Origin: Flavobacteriales bacterium
GTDB taxonomy: Bacteria > Bacteroidota > Bacteroidia > Flavobacteriales > CAJXXR01
NCBI GenBank assembly: GCA_025210805.1
Contig: JAOAQX010000007.1
Coordinates: 116,695 to 180,694 of the forward strand
DNA length: 64,000 bases
Direction of reading: 5' to 3'
In this document: positions 25,191 to 34,870 of the stretch, one piece after another
Position numbering within the stretch: the first letter of the stretch is position 1
How the letters are laid out: each line of letters begins with the position of its first letter
Notes under the pieces: model-generated
Database searches by the model: none
What the model was told of the DNA's origin: nothing
Seen by the model: only the letters and a program-made list of their open reading frames with translations
Program-made: the position numbers and the translations under genes

Positions 25191-27680
25191 ATGATTAAAA
25201 ATATACTAAGCATTCTTTTCGTTTGCCTATTGGCAAACCCATTCACTATGTGGGCACAAATTGACCTTGGAAATAACCAAATCAATATCAATTTTGAAGC
25301 CCCAAAAGAATATACCATAGGAAGCATTGAAGTAACAGGAGAAAACAACCTTGATAAAAACTCGGTTTTACTACTTGCAGGACTAGAAGTGGGTGATAAA
25401 ATTAAGGTTCCTGGAGATGAAACCAAAAATTTGGTAAGAAAATTTTGGGAACAAGGACTCTTTTCCGATGTCAGACTACTGGCTACAAAAATTGAAGAAA
25501 ACTTTATCTTTTTGGAGTTGTCGTTAGATGAACTTCCAAAAGTTTCGAAATTCTCTTTTCCTGGTAGAACCGATAATGAGGTGAAGAAACTGAAAGAAAA
25601 ACTACAGCTTTACCGAGGTAAAACCATTACCAAGGATATGCTAAGAACTGCCAAAATAAGTATTAATAAATACTATATTGCCAAAGGTTTTTATGATGTT
25701 GAAACGAATATCGAAGTAAGTGATGACGAAGATATGCGAAACGGAAAAATCCTAGATTTTAATATCAATAAAAACAAAAGAATAAAAGTTGCCTCGATTA
25801 GTTTTGAGGGTAATGAAGCATTTTCTGATGGTAAACTCCGTAGGAAAATGAAAGAAACAAAAACCAAGAAATTTTACCGACTGTTTAAGGCTTCAAAATT
25901 TATTGAGAAAAACTACGAAGAAGATAAAAAAGCCATAATAGATGCATACAATGCAAAAGGGTTTCGAGATGCCAAAATAACCAAAGAAAGTATTACCAGA
26001 AACGACAAAGGGAGAATTGTAATCAATATGGATATTAATGAAGGGAAGAAATACTACTTTAGAAATATCAAATGGATTGGAAATACAAAATACACTTCCG
26101 AAAAATTAACACAAGTATTGGGGATCAAGGCAGGAGATATTTATGACGAAAAACTCCTCAATGAACGATTAGAGTTTAGTTTTTCTTCAACAGATATCAA
26201 GTCACTCTATATGAATGATGGATACCTTTTCTTTAATATTCAACCCGTAGAAGTATTGGTAGAAAATGACTCTATAGATCTTGAAATGCGTATTGTAGAA
26301 GGTCAACAAGCCTTTATTAGAAACGTCATTGTAAAAGGAAATACAAAAACAAGAGATGCCGTTGTTTACCGAGAACTGAGAACCAAGCCAGGACAGCTTT
26401 TCCGTCGCTCTGATATCATTAGAACCCAAGAAGAACTTTCTAGATTGAGGTATTTTAATCCGCAGAAAATGGGAATTCAGCCTATCCCAGATCCTGCCAC
26501 AGGAATGGTAGATATAGAATATGATCTTCAAGAAATGTCGGCAGATCAAATACAACTTCAAGGAGCTTGGGGAGGTTCAAACCAATTCTTAGGAACTTTG
26601 GCATTGAGTTTAAATAATTTCTCGCTGAGAAAATTCTTTGATAAAGATGCATGGAAACCTACACCTAGTGGAGATGGACAAAAACTTAATTTGAATGCTA
26701 CTTCAAACGGTTCTTTCTACCAGAGTTATGGAATTTCTTTTACAGAACCATGGCTGGGAGGTAAAAAACCAAACTCACTTACTGTAGGGCTCAATCATAC
26801 TGTATTTACCCAAGGCGAGAATGGTAAATTAATTACCAATAGAGGTTTTGTATCCCTAGGAAAAAGATTGCGTTGGCCAGATGACTTTTTTACACTTACC
26901 CACAGCCTTACTTTACAAAGATATAGCCTCAATAACTGGTCTTACGAAATTGTAGATGGATTTAGAGATGGAGTTTCTCATAACTTCAATTACAGAATTG
27001 GACTTTCACGTAGTTCGGTCTTTGATCCTTTCTTCCCAACATCGGGTTCTACTTTTAGTATTTCTGGAGAATTTACCCCTCCATATTCACTTATAAATGG
27101 TAAAGATTATAAAAACCTAGAACCAAAAGAGCGTTTTAAGTGGTTAGAATACTATAAACTAAGATTCTCTGCAGACTGGTACACAAATATCGTTGGAAAA
27201 CTTGTTCTTAGAACCCACTTTGAAACAGGATCTCTTGCACCTTATAATTCTGAAACAGGATTAACACCTTTTGAACGTTTCCATATTGGAGGAGACGGAC
27301 TACAAGCAGGAGGGCGTTTTGATGGGTCTGAAGTAATTGCATTAAGAGGATACGGAAACTCTGAAGCAAACCCTAAAGCTACCTCACAAGAAGCCTCTGG
27401 AGCTTATGTGAAGTACTTTATAGAAGCACGATACCCATTTATGAAAAGTGCTCAAACCACCATTTATGGTCAAGTATTTGCAGAAGCAGGTAATGGATTC
27501 GCAGATTTCTCTCAGTTTGACTCTTTTGTTACCAAAAGATCTGCCGGTGTAGGATTCCGTGTAATTATGCCAATGCTGGGAATTCTAGGAGTTGATTTTG
27601 CTTATGGATTCGACCCAATTTACGGGAAGAAAACACCTAGCGGATGGCAAACACACTTTATTTTAGGACAACGTTTTTAA
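25191..27680 (+). CDS. bamA: Outer-membrane protein assembly factor BamA
   Basis: Omp85-family insertase that folds beta-barrels into the outer membrane. A signal peptide (1-23) is followed by five POTRA repeats (about 38-450, each with the GNxxxxxxxL pattern, for example VTGENNLDKNSVLLLAGLEVGD and GNTKTRDAVVYRELRTKPG) and a 16-strand barrel. The lid-lock motif region is YPFMK..., and the barrel ends HFILGQRF with a terminal aromatic. Length (829 aa) is typical of Bacteroidota BamA. It is co-transcribed with the chaperone genes that follow. Confidence 0.96.
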   Translation: MIKNILSILFVCLLANPFTMWAQIDLGNNQININFEAPKEYTIGSIEVTGENNLDKNSVLLLAGLEVGDKIKVPGDETKNLVRKFWEQGLFSDVRLLATKIEENFIFLELSLDELPKVSKFSFPGRTDNEVKKLKEKLQLYRGKTITKDMLRTAKISINKYYIAKGFYDVETNIEVSDDEDMRNGKILDFNINKNKRIKVASISFEGNEAFSDGKLRRKMKETKTKKFYRLFKASKFIEKNYEEDKKAIIDAYNAKGFRDAKITKESITRNDKGRIVINMDINEGKKYYFRNIKWIGNTKYTSEKLTQVLGIKAGDIYDEKLLNERLEFSFSSTDIKSLYMNDGYLFFNIQPVEVLVENDSIDLEMRIVEGQQAFIRNVIVKGNTKTRDAVVYRELRTKPGQLFRRSDIIRTQEELSRLRYFNPQKMGIQPIPDPATGMVDIEYDLQEMSADQIQLQGAWGGSNQFLGTLALSLNNFSLRKFFDKDAWKPTPSGDGQKLNLNATSNGSFYQSYGISFTEPWLGGKKPNSLTVGLNHTVFTQGENGKLITNRGFVSLGKRLRWPDDFFTLTHSLTLQRYSLNNWSYEIVDGFRDGVSHNFNYRIGLSRSSVFDPFFPTSGSTFSISGEFTPPYSLINGKDYKNLEPKERFKWLEYYKLRFSADWYTNIVGKLVLRTHFETGSLAPYNSETGLTPFERFHIGGDGLQAGGRFDGSEVIALRGYGNSEANPKATSQEASGAYVKYFIEARYPFMKSAQTTIYGQVFAEAGNGFADFSQFDSFVTKRSAGVGFRVIMPMLGILGVDFAYGFDPIYGKKTPSGWQTHFILGQRF

Positions 27681-27692
27681 AAAAATTATTCT

Positions 27693-28199
27693 ATGAAAAA
27701 ACTTATTTTTATTCTGACACTTTTTTTAGGATTCAATATGGCAAATGCTCAAAAGTTTTGCTACGTAGATTCTAAATACATTCTTAGTGAAATTCCTGAG
27801 TATAATATTGCCTTAGAGAAAATAGATGAACTCTCTGCCAAATGGCAAAAGGAAATAGAAGAAGAACAAATCGCAATTGATAAAATGTTTGAAATGTATC
27901 AAGCAGAACAAGCATTGCTTACTCCAGACTTAAAATTATCTCGTGAAGATGAGATCATTAAAAAAGAAAGAAAGTTAAAAGACCTTAAAAGAAAATATTT
28001 TGGTCCTAATGGTAAGCTTTTTGAAAAACAAAAGAGCTACTTACAACCAATTCAAGAAAAAGTTCAAGCTGCAATTAATGAATATGCTCAAAAGAAACGC
28101 TACGCAATAGTATTTGACAAAGCAGGTGAATTAGTGATGCTTTATTCAGACCCTAAATTTGATGTAAGCGATGAAATTTTGAATAAATTAGGTTATTAA
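27693..28199 (+). CDS. OmpH/Skp family periplasmic chaperone, first copy
   Basis: A 168-residue protein with a signal peptide ending ANAQ, then KFCYVDSKYILSEIPEYNIA, the conserved OmpH opening strand, and a long charged coiled coil that forms the 'tentacle' arms. Skp trimers hold unfolded outer-membrane proteins for BamA. It starts 12 bp after bamA. The second copy follows after 52 bp; tandem Skp genes after bamA are common in this phylum. Confidence 0.93.
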   Translation: MKKLIFILTLFLGFNMANAQKFCYVDSKYILSEIPEYNIALEKIDELSAKWQKEIEEEQIAIDKMFEMYQAEQALLTPDLKLSREDEIIKKERKLKDLKRKYFGPNGKLFEKQKSYLQPIQEKVQAAINEYAQKKRYAIVFDKAGELVMLYSDPKFDVSDEILNKLGY

Positions 28200-28251
28200 T
28201 AGCATTTGGTTATTTTTGTAAACATTAAAAAAAGAAAGTAAAAAAAACAAC

Positions 28252-28755
28252 ATGAAAAGACTTTTGACAGTACTTATGGTTTGCGCAACAGTTTTAGTTG
28301 CTCAAGCACAAGAAAAAATCGGATATATCAATTCATCAGAAATTTTGGAAATGCTTCCAGAAACAGCATCTGCACGTAAAAAAGTAGAAGCAGTTACTAA
28401 GAAAAAGCAAACTCAGCTAAAATCGCTTGAGAACGAATTGAAATCTAAATATGATGCTTTTAACGCAGAAGCTGCAACCATGACTGAATCTGTTGCAACA
28501 TCTCGTAAATCTGAAATATTAACTTTAGAGAAGAAAATTAAAGCGTTCTACGAAGAGTCACAAAAAACACTGATGAAAGCAGAAACAGATGCTCTAAAAC
28601 CACTTATTGAGAAGGTTCAAAAGGCAATAAATGCAGTAGCCAAAGGAGAAGGTTATACTTATATTATTGACATGGCAGTTTCTAACGGATTCATTGTATT
28701 TGCAGCCAAAAAGAAAGATGTTACACCAAGTGTAAAGAAGCAGTTAGGACTTTAG
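28252..28755 (+). CDS. OmpH/Skp family periplasmic chaperone, second copy
   Basis: A 167-residue paralogue with signal peptide MKRLLTVLMVCATVLVAQAQ, the opening EKIGYINSSEILEMLPE and a lysine-rich coiled coil with alanines, closing with YTYIIDMAVSNGFIVFAA. More regular in its heptads than the first copy. The operon ends here at a strong terminator. Whether the two copies form mixed trimers is not known from sequence. Confidence 0.93.
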   Translation: MKRLLTVLMVCATVLVAQAQEKIGYINSSEILEMLPETASARKKVEAVTKKKQTQLKSLENELKSKYDAFNAEAATMTESVATSRKSEILTLEKKIKAFYEESQKTLMKAETDALKPLIEKVQKAINAVAKGEGYTYIIDMAVSNGFIVFAAKKKDVTPSVKKQLGL

Positions 28756-28777
28756 TAGGACACTGTTTTACAAATAC

Positions 28778-28812
28778 AAAAGGCTATACAAGAAATTGTA
28801 TAGCCTTTTTTT
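28778..28812 (+). terminator. Intrinsic terminator of the porG-skp operon
   Basis: AAAGGCTATACAA pairs with TTGTATAGCCTTT around a GAAA tetraloop, followed by a T-run. Confidence 0.92.
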
Positions 28813-28828
28813 GTGTTAAAGAGATTCA

Positions 28829-28866
28829 TATAATGCCGCAAGTTTTATACCATTTACGGTGTTATA
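28829..28866. repeat. Fragment of the two-hairpin repeat family
   Basis: ATAATGCCGCAAGTTT and then ATACCATTTACGGTGTTAT match the junction and hairpin-2 end of copy 1 with a deletion between them. It overlaps the stop codon of the adjacent minus-strand gene. Confidence 0.5.
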
Positions 28867-29386
28867 ATCTATTTACCACTTGCAATAACTGCTTTGTTCT
28901 CAAACGAACTCCTGCACTATCCTTGGGCGGTAAATCCTCTAAAATAAGCTGCACTTCCCTTGCCAATTCTGGATATCTTGGAAGTAAATACTCAGTGATT
29001 TTCATACAGTGGGCTACCACCGCTATTTCCTCAAAGGGATTGGAAAAATGACGAATGCAAAAATCTAATAGAAAACCTGCTTGTTCCTCATTAAAATTTC
29101 TTTTCTTTTTAGTTAAAACCCTTAAAACACTTCTTTTGCAAGAAGAATTTGAGAGTTTTTCCAAACTCCATATCCATACATCCTCCCATTGTTTATAAAA
29201 GGCTTCGTGCTTGTAGAAAAAGTGGTCGAGATACCAAAAAGGAATAAAACTTTCCGCTTCATTCTTAATAGCAAAATCAATGCTTTCGGCAAGAATATCG
29301 GGGTGCTCTTTCCAAATATCGTAAAGCAATTCTTCTTGCTTCCAATACTGTCTAGTTTTTAAAATATCATAATCAAATCCCATCAA
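28862..29386 (-). CDS. Conserved helical protein of unknown function
   Basis: A 174-residue, probably all-helical cytoplasmic protein. Repeated patterns such as ILAESIDFAIKNEAESFIPFWYLDHFF and EEIAVVAHCMKITEYLLPRYPELA look like HEAT-type helical pairs. Similar short helical proteins occur in Bacteroidota, but I cannot name the family. It lies downstream of rnr on the same strand with a 91-bp gap. A repeat fragment overlaps its stop codon. Confidence 0.65.
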   Translation of the reverse strand: MMGFDYDILKTRQYWKQEELLYDIWKEHPDILAESIDFAIKNEAESFIPFWYLDHFFYKHEAFYKQWEDVWIWSLEKLSNSSCKRSVLRVLTKKKRNFNEEQAGFLLDFCIRHFSNPFEEIAVVAHCMKITEYLLPRYPELAREVQLILEDLPPKDSAGVRLRTKQLLQVVNRL

Positions 29387-29477
29387 TCTATTTCTAATTT
29401 TTGAGTTATCAACGTTTTCTACAAGCGTGTATCGAGATCGTTACAAAATGATTCTTTGCTTTTCTGTCTGCGATTTC

Positions 29478-31616
29478 CTACTCCACTAGCACCATATCAA
29501 TATGCTTTTTAACAAGATCTGTATGGGTGATTTTTACTTTTATTTTGTCTCCAAATTTGATCACACGCCCCGAGTTTACTCCTTTAATCATATACTGTTT
29601 AGGAAATGCCATATAGAAGTCTGATTCAATACTAGAGATTCTAATCATTCCTTCACAATGATTGTCGATAATTTCTGCATAAATCCCTCTTTCTGTTACA
29701 CCACTTACTGTTGCTTCAAAACTTTCTCCTACGTGTTCAGACATCAGTTTTACCTGCATAAACTTGATGGAGCTACGCTCAGCATCTGTGGCAAGTTTTT
29801 CCATATCCGAACTATGTTTACAAAGTCCTTCATACATTACAGGATTTGCGTTATCGCCTCCTTTTGCATAATGTGTTAATAAACGATGTGCCATTACATC
29901 GGGGTATCGTCTAATGGGTGAAGTGAAATGACTATAATGCTTAAAACCGAGTCCATAATGTCCAATATTATTGGTACTGTATTTGGCTTTACTCATGCTT
30001 CGCATTGCCAAAAGTTCTACCATTTCTCCAAAAGGAGTTTCGTAAGCTTCTGCCAATACTCTGTTTATTTCTTCGTTGAGATTTGGATTATCGAGATTAA
30101 ACTCAAATCCCATTTGGGTAACAAAACTTTTAAATTTTTCTAGTTTTTCGATGTCTGGTCGATCGTGAATTCTGTAAACAAAAGTTCGAGCTTGTCTTTT
30201 GGAGCTCACTTTTCCGATACTTTCTCCCACCTTTTTGTTTGCCAAAAGCATGAATTCTTCAATCAATTTATTGGCATCTTTTGAAATCTTGAAATAGACT
30301 CCGATGGGGTTTTTCTCATCATCCAGTTTAAAGCGAATTTCTTCTTTATCAAAAGCAATAGCTCCAGAACTGGTTCTTTTCTTTCGGAATTTTTTCGCCA
30401 AATTATCTAACAATAAAATTTCTTCTCCGTAAGGTCCTTGCTGGGTTTCTATTATTTCTTGAGCTTCTTCATAAGTAAAACGATGGTTTGATTCTATGAT
30501 CGTTCTTCCTATCCAAACATCTTTTATAGTGGCTCTTTCATTAATGTGAAAAACCACAGAATAAGTTCTTTTTACCTCATGGGGTCTCAGAGAGCACAAA
30601 CCGTTTGAAAGCACCTCTGGAAGCATAGGAACTACTCGATCTACCAAATAGATAGAAGTGGCTCTAGATTGCGCTTCTTTATCCAATATTTCAGATTGAT
30701 CAAGGTAGTAACTTACATCGGCAATATGCACACCTATTTCCCAAAGATCTTCCGCAATTTTCTTTACAGAAAGGGCATCATCAAAATCTTTGGCATCCAC
30801 AGGGTCTATGGTAAATGTGGGTGTTCCTCTAAAATCCCTTCGCTCTGCTAGGTCTTCTTTGGTAAGTTGATCACTAAATCTTTTGGCTTCTTTTTCTACT
30901 TCAGGAGGAAACTCATAAGGCAAACCAAACTCTGCTAATGTTCCTTGTACTTCTGATTCTATACTACCTACTTTTCCGAAATTTTTAACTACTTTCCCAA
31001 AAGGGTTTTTGGCATCCAAAGGCCAAGAGGTCATTATTACTTCCACTCGGTCACCTTCTTTAGCATCTTGGAGATTTTTTTGAGGAACAAAGAAATCTTT
31101 CCCTACATTTTTTGTCTGGATAAAAGCATTTTTTCCTTGTTTTTGAACAACTCCAATATAGCTTGTTTTATTTCTTTCAATAATTCTGAGAACCTGACCT
31201 TCTTGCTTTTTTCCTCTTTTATTAGGAATTAAAAGAAGCTCTACCAAATCATTATTGAGTGCATGAGCAGTATTTTTTCTAGAAACAAAAATATCATCGT
31301 TTTCTTCCATTAAAAAATACCCCGAACCCGATGGATTTATCTGGATATTTCCAATAAGAGTCTGCTTACTATTTTTTAGTGCATAGCTTCCGTGCCCTAC
31401 TTCTTGAATGATTTCTTCCGCCAAAAAGTTTCTCAAAATTTGAACCACTTGGTGTTTCAAGTCTTTGGTTTTAAGTTTTAAGGCGTTAAAAATTTCTTTG
31501 GGAGTATGTGGCTCTGGATTATCGTGAAGAAAGGCAATTATTTTACGATCCAAATGTGGAACTTTCTTCTTCTGAACAAGGCGTTTACCTCGTATATTAT
31601 TTCTCTTTTTTGACAT
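29478..31616 (-). CDS. rnr: Ribonuclease R
   Basis: A 712-residue processive 3'-5' exoribonuclease that degrades structured RNA. N-terminal winged-helix and cold-shock-like RNA-binding domains (about 20-215) come before the RNB catalytic domain (about 245-570), which shows TIDPVDAKDFDDALSV with the metal-binding aspartates and FTSPIRRYPDVMAHRLL. A C-terminal S1 domain (about 625-705) ends the protein. Length is in the family range, somewhat shorter than in E. coli. Upstream is a 275-bp gap without other genes. Confidence 0.95.
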   Translation of the reverse strand: MSKKRNNIRGKRLVQKKKVPHLDRKIIAFLHDNPEPHTPKEIFNALKLKTKDLKHQVVQILRNFLAEEIIQEVGHGSYALKNSKQTLIGNIQINPSGSGYFLMEENDDIFVSRKNTAHALNNDLVELLLIPNKRGKKQEGQVLRIIERNKTSYIGVVQKQGKNAFIQTKNVGKDFFVPQKNLQDAKEGDRVEVIMTSWPLDAKNPFGKVVKNFGKVGSIESEVQGTLAEFGLPYEFPPEVEKEAKRFSDQLTKEDLAERRDFRGTPTFTIDPVDAKDFDDALSVKKIAEDLWEIGVHIADVSYYLDQSEILDKEAQSRATSIYLVDRVVPMLPEVLSNGLCSLRPHEVKRTYSVVFHINERATIKDVWIGRTIIESNHRFTYEEAQEIIETQQGPYGEEILLLDNLAKKFRKKRTSSGAIAFDKEEIRFKLDDEKNPIGVYFKISKDANKLIEEFMLLANKKVGESIGKVSSKRQARTFVYRIHDRPDIEKLEKFKSFVTQMGFEFNLDNPNLNEEINRVLAEAYETPFGEMVELLAMRSMSKAKYSTNNIGHYGLGFKHYSHFTSPIRRYPDVMAHRLLTHYAKGGDNANPVMYEGLCKHSSDMEKLATDAERSSIKFMQVKLMSEHVGESFEATVSGVTERGIYAEIIDNHCEGMIRISSIESDFYMAFPKQYMIKGVNSGRVIKFGDKIKVKITHTDLVKKHIDMVLVE

Positions 31617-31856
31617 AATTTTTTTTGCTAATTCCTAAGGTTTTAATATTAAAAATAAATTAGGAATAAATAATTGAACGGAAATCAATAAAATCCGTTT
31701 TTGTTAAACCAATTAGGATACTTTCAAAAATTGGGATTTTTTGGAAAAACAAATATTACATATAAACATTAAGGTAATATACTTCTCCTAAATTTTGAGG
31801 CTTCATTGGTTAACCAAGACAAATATCATGCAAAATAGTTGAATAAAGCTTATTTA

Positions 31857-31900
31857 TACCGATTACTTGTTAAATACGCTCTTGAGCATGTTTAATGATC
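31857..31900 (+). repeat. Fragment of the two-hairpin repeat family
   Basis: Begins ATACCGATTACTTGTTAAAT as in the full copies, then folds back at once through TACGCTCTTGAGCATGTTTA into GATC. It overlaps the stop codon of the MtfA-like gene. Confidence 0.5.
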
Positions 31901-32656
31901 AAATATTTCACAAAGAATTTTATATAATTCTGGGTGTTTTCTTTTCAAAAGTTGTGGTTGTTCAAAAAAATAAGTAGAAATCACTGCAAAAAACTCTGCT
32001 TGGTTCGTCGCTCCATAAGGGTTAATGTCCTTATGTTCCTTTTTACGAATCTCAGATATCTTGGTCAAAACCATGGTCATCCATGGTAAAATATATTGTT
32101 TTTCGAGAAAAACAGCAGGAATTCCATCGATATTTCCGTCTGCTTTGTCAAGCAAGTGAACAAACTCATGAATGGCAGTATTGTGTTTGTCTGTTTCATT
32201 TTGAAAACCGTGGTATAAGGCTTTTTTAGATAAAATCATTTTTCCTTCCATAAAACCGCTACCCACCATTCCTAAAATGCGTGTTCCTTGGTTTTTGAAC
32301 TTAAAATCACCATCAAAACCAGAAGGATACAGCAAGACTTCCGTAAGGTTGTCATAACGCCATTTTTTAAAATTAAATATGGGAATAATTGCCGAAGCTG
32401 CAATCAATAATTCATCAGTTCTTTCTACCTTAGTTTTCACTCCTTCTATTCGGGTATTGAGTAAAAACTCCAATACTTTAAATTCAAAATGTATTTGATC
32501 CTCCTCTTTAAGTTCTTGATAAAAAGGAACTTTATCTTCCAAAATAGCAATATCATCAAGATTCATTGGATGCTTTGGTGTTTTCCAACGATTTTGATAG
32601 AAATAATAAATCAAATATGCCACAAAGGCAAAAAAAGGTAGATATATAAAAATCAT
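31892..32656 (-). CDS. MtfA-like zinc peptidase (M90)
   Basis: A 254-residue protein with one N-terminal membrane helix (about 2-21) and a peptidase domain with HEFVHLLDKADG, the HExxH motif of the MtfA family; a later Glu in NQAEFFAVISTYFFEQP is the expected third ligand. In E. coli MtfA binds the Mlc repressor and has aminopeptidase activity; the membrane-anchored Bacteroidota proteins form a related group with unknown target. It is monocistronic, with a repeat fragment at its 3' end. Confidence 0.85.
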   Translation of the reverse strand: MIFIYLPFFAFVAYLIYYFYQNRWKTPKHPMNLDDIAILEDKVPFYQELKEEDQIHFEFKVLEFLLNTRIEGVKTKVERTDELLIAASAIIPIFNFKKWRYDNLTEVLLYPSGFDGDFKFKNQGTRILGMVGSGFMEGKMILSKKALYHGFQNETDKHNTAIHEFVHLLDKADGNIDGIPAVFLEKQYILPWMTMVLTKISEIRKKEHKDINPYGATNQAEFFAVISTYFFEQPQLLKRKHPELYKILCEIFDH

Positions 32657-32674
32657 CTCTTAATGTGTAATAGC

Positions 32675-32716
32675 AAAAAACTACCTTTTTTAAATTTAAA
32701 AAAGGTAGTTTTTTTT
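32675..32716 (-). terminator. Long AT-rich hairpin terminator
   Basis: AAAAAACTACCTTTTTTAAA pairs across a three-base loop with its complement, ending in a T-run on both strands. It is placed to end the cell-wall/hemD operon on the minus strand. Confidence 0.88.
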
Positions 32717-32771
32717 ATGGTTCTGTTACATGCTTTTTTGAAACATGTTAAAATCAAATAAGAAAAAAATC

Positions 32772-33527
32772 TTATTTATTTGCTTCTTTAATATACTTTT
32801 CCAATGCCATTGTCATAGATGGTGTTTCTGGAGAAGGCACTTCTATATTGATGTCTAAATCAAAATCTTTTGCAGCGTTTGCAGTAGTTTTCCCAAAGGT
32901 GGCAATTCTTGTTTTGTTTTGCTTAAAATCTGGGAAATTTTGGAAAAGTGATTTAATTCCTGATGGTGAATAGAATACTAAAATATCATAGTACACATTT
33001 TCAAGATCTGAAAGGTCACTACATACAGTACGATAGAAAATTCCTCGTGTATAGTCTATCCCATTCTTGTCTAACAATTGAGGGATAACTGGCTTCAATA
33101 GATCTGATGATGGCAATAGGTATTTCTCCTCTTTATTTTTTGCCAAAACATCAATTAAATCTCTGAAGGTATGCTTTCCGAAATAGATTTTTCTTTTTCT
33201 ATAAACAACATATTTCTGAAGGTATAAAGCAACAGCTTCAGAAATACAAAAGTATTTTGTAGAGCTTGGCACTTCATAACGCATTTCTTTACAGATTCTA
33301 AAGAAATGATCAACAGCGTTTTTTGAAGTCAAAATAATAGCAGAGAAACTTTCTAAGTTTATTTTACTCTTGCGAACTTCTGATGCATCTACACCCTCCA
33401 CATGAATAAATGACCTAAAGTCTATTTTAACATCTTGTTTTGAAGCTAAATCATAAAAAGGGGAATTCTCTTGTTTTGGTTGTGGTTGAGAAACCAATAT
33501 CGATTTTACAGGTAACTTATTACTCAC
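32772..33527 (-). CDS. hemD: Uroporphyrinogen-III synthase
   Basis: Haem-pathway enzyme that closes and inverts hydroxymethylbilane to uroporphyrinogen III. HemD is poorly conserved in general, but the Bacteroidota form is recognisable here: VKSILVSQPQPKQENSPF at the start, then AIILTSKNAVDHFFRIC and DILVFYSPSGIKSLFQNFPDF. Length (251 aa) fits the two-lobed fold. It is the last gene of the long minus-strand operon, 27 bp after the DUF4271 gene, its usual partner. hemB is at 49.3-50.3 kb. Confidence 0.9.
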   Translation of the reverse strand: MSNKLPVKSILVSQPQPKQENSPFYDLASKQDVKIDFRSFIHVEGVDASEVRKSKINLESFSAIILTSKNAVDHFFRICKEMRYEVPSSTKYFCISEAVALYLQKYVVYRKRKIYFGKHTFRDLIDVLAKNKEEKYLLPSSDLLKPVIPQLLDKNGIDYTRGIFYRTVCSDLSDLENVYYDILVFYSPSGIKSLFQNFPDFKQNKTRIATFGKTTANAAKDFDLDINIEVPSPETPSMTMALEKYIKEANK

Positions 33528-33554
33528 TTTTAGCTACTTTTTTTAATGTTCATC

Positions 33555-34190
33555 CTAGGTTAATTCTCTTGAAATATACCATACCCAAAGGAGTGGAAAA
33601 ATTTCAAGTGCACAAAGATACAAAAAAATGTAAGTTACTTGTAGTTTGGTTTTTATATAAAATTCAATTATGGACCGAATTTTAACAAAAATGTAGAAAA
33701 ACAATAAGATAAATAAGAATACTTTGGAGCTTTGTATTTCCAAAGGCATCACCCATAAGAATAACAAACATATAAATGTAATAAAATAAGAAGCTATATC
33801 AAAATATTTGTGATAAAAGATGGCTCTTTTACTTTGCTTTTCTTCTTCAAAAATATAGCCAACAAACTGAATAAGTAACAGTTTCCCAAAAACTAATATT
33901 ATCATTCCGAGAGTAAGCCAAAGAAGTTGGTTAAAATTAAATTTTAAAAAATAATTTGACAATAATACCCATGTAAAAATTACATTGATATATAAAAGCA
34001 CTTGTGTAAAAGTAGATATAGAGAAATGTTTTTTCTTATCAATAGGTTCAAGAAAAAAAAGCGTTGATATTCTTCCTTGTACCACTTGTAGTACACTATT
34101 TCTATTAAGAAATACTGCACCCACAAGGATCAGTAGGATATAAATAAAAATCCAATCAAAAGATGGTATTTGTTTTTCTATCAGCTCCAC
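33555..34190 (-). CDS. DUF4271 membrane protein
   Basis: A 211-residue membrane protein with about six hydrophobic segments. Family and position (directly before hemD) match DUF4271, which is restricted to Bacteroidota and has no known function. The likely start is GTG at 34190, overlapping the ispD stop by one base (TAGTG), so translation is coupled. The co-location with hemD suggests a link to haem or membrane supply, but that is inference only. Confidence 0.85.
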   Translation of the reverse strand: MELIEKQIPSFDWIFIYILLILVGAVFLNRNSVLQVVQGRISTLFFLEPIDKKKHFSISTFTQVLLYINVIFTWVLLSNYFLKFNFNQLLWLTLGMIILVFGKLLLIQFVGYIFEEEKQSKRAIFYHKYFDIASYFITFICLLFLWVMPLEIQSSKVFLFILLFFYIFVKIRSIIEFYIKTKLQVTYIFLYLCALEIFPLLWVWYISRELT

Positions 34191-34870
34191 TACAATAATT
34201 CTTTAATAATTTTGAGATCTTTTGGATGTGTTACTTTCTTGTTATTAATAGATCCTTCAAAAGTATCTACCTGATGTCCCATAGCTTCTACAACCGAGGC
34301 ATCATCCGTAAACTGATTACTGAACTCTTGTGTATAGGCTTCTCTTAAAATTTTGAAAGGAAAAATCTGTGGTGTTTGCACGGCACAATAGTTTTTTCGC
34401 TCCACCGAAATAGTGCTCCCATCTTCTTGGTATTCCCGAATAGAATCGACTAAAGGAACTACGGGAACTTTTCCTATTTTTTGGCAATTTACCTTAAAAA
34501 TTCGCTCCAAAAAATCTGCTTCCAGTACAGGTCTTACACCATCATGAACAGCTACAATATCTGCTTTTTCTATTTGTTTTATAGCATTTTGGACAGAAAA
34601 AAAACGTTCCTTTCCTCCAAAGATAATTTGAACTTGTTTTTTGTATTTCCAATTTGTGGAGATTTTATTCCAGTAGTCTTCGTGTTCTTTAGGAAGTACC
34701 AAATAAGTTATTAGATCAAATTTTTCTTGAGAAAAACCCAAAAATGCCTCAAGAGTATAATGCAAAACAGGTTTTCCGTTTATTTCCAAAAATTGCTTTG
34801 GAAGTTCGGTTCCCATTCTCAAGCCTTTTCCTCCGGCAACAACAATTAAGGCAAATATCCTTTTATTCAT
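34190..34870 (-). CDS. ispD: 2-C-methyl-D-erythritol 4-phosphate cytidylyltransferase
   Basis: Third MEP-pathway enzyme: joins CTP and MEP to give CDP-ME. The nucleotide-binding stretch VVAGGKGLRMGTELPKQFLEI is at the N-terminus, and VAVHDGVRPVL and QTPQIFPFKIL follow. Length (226 aa) is typical. It overlaps the murD end by 8 bp and the DUF4271 start by 1 bp. The gene is thus embedded in the cell-wall operon, away from dxr. Confidence 0.95.
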   Translation of the reverse strand: MNKRIFALIVVAGGKGLRMGTELPKQFLEINGKPVLHYTLEAFLGFSQEKFDLITYLVLPKEHEDYWNKISTNWKYKKQVQIIFGGKERFFSVQNAIKQIEKADIVAVHDGVRPVLEADFLERIFKVNCQKIGKVPVVPLVDSIREYQEDGSTISVERKNYCAVQTPQIFPFKILREAYTQEFSNQFTDDASVVEAMGHQVDTFEGSINNKKVTHPKDLKIIKELL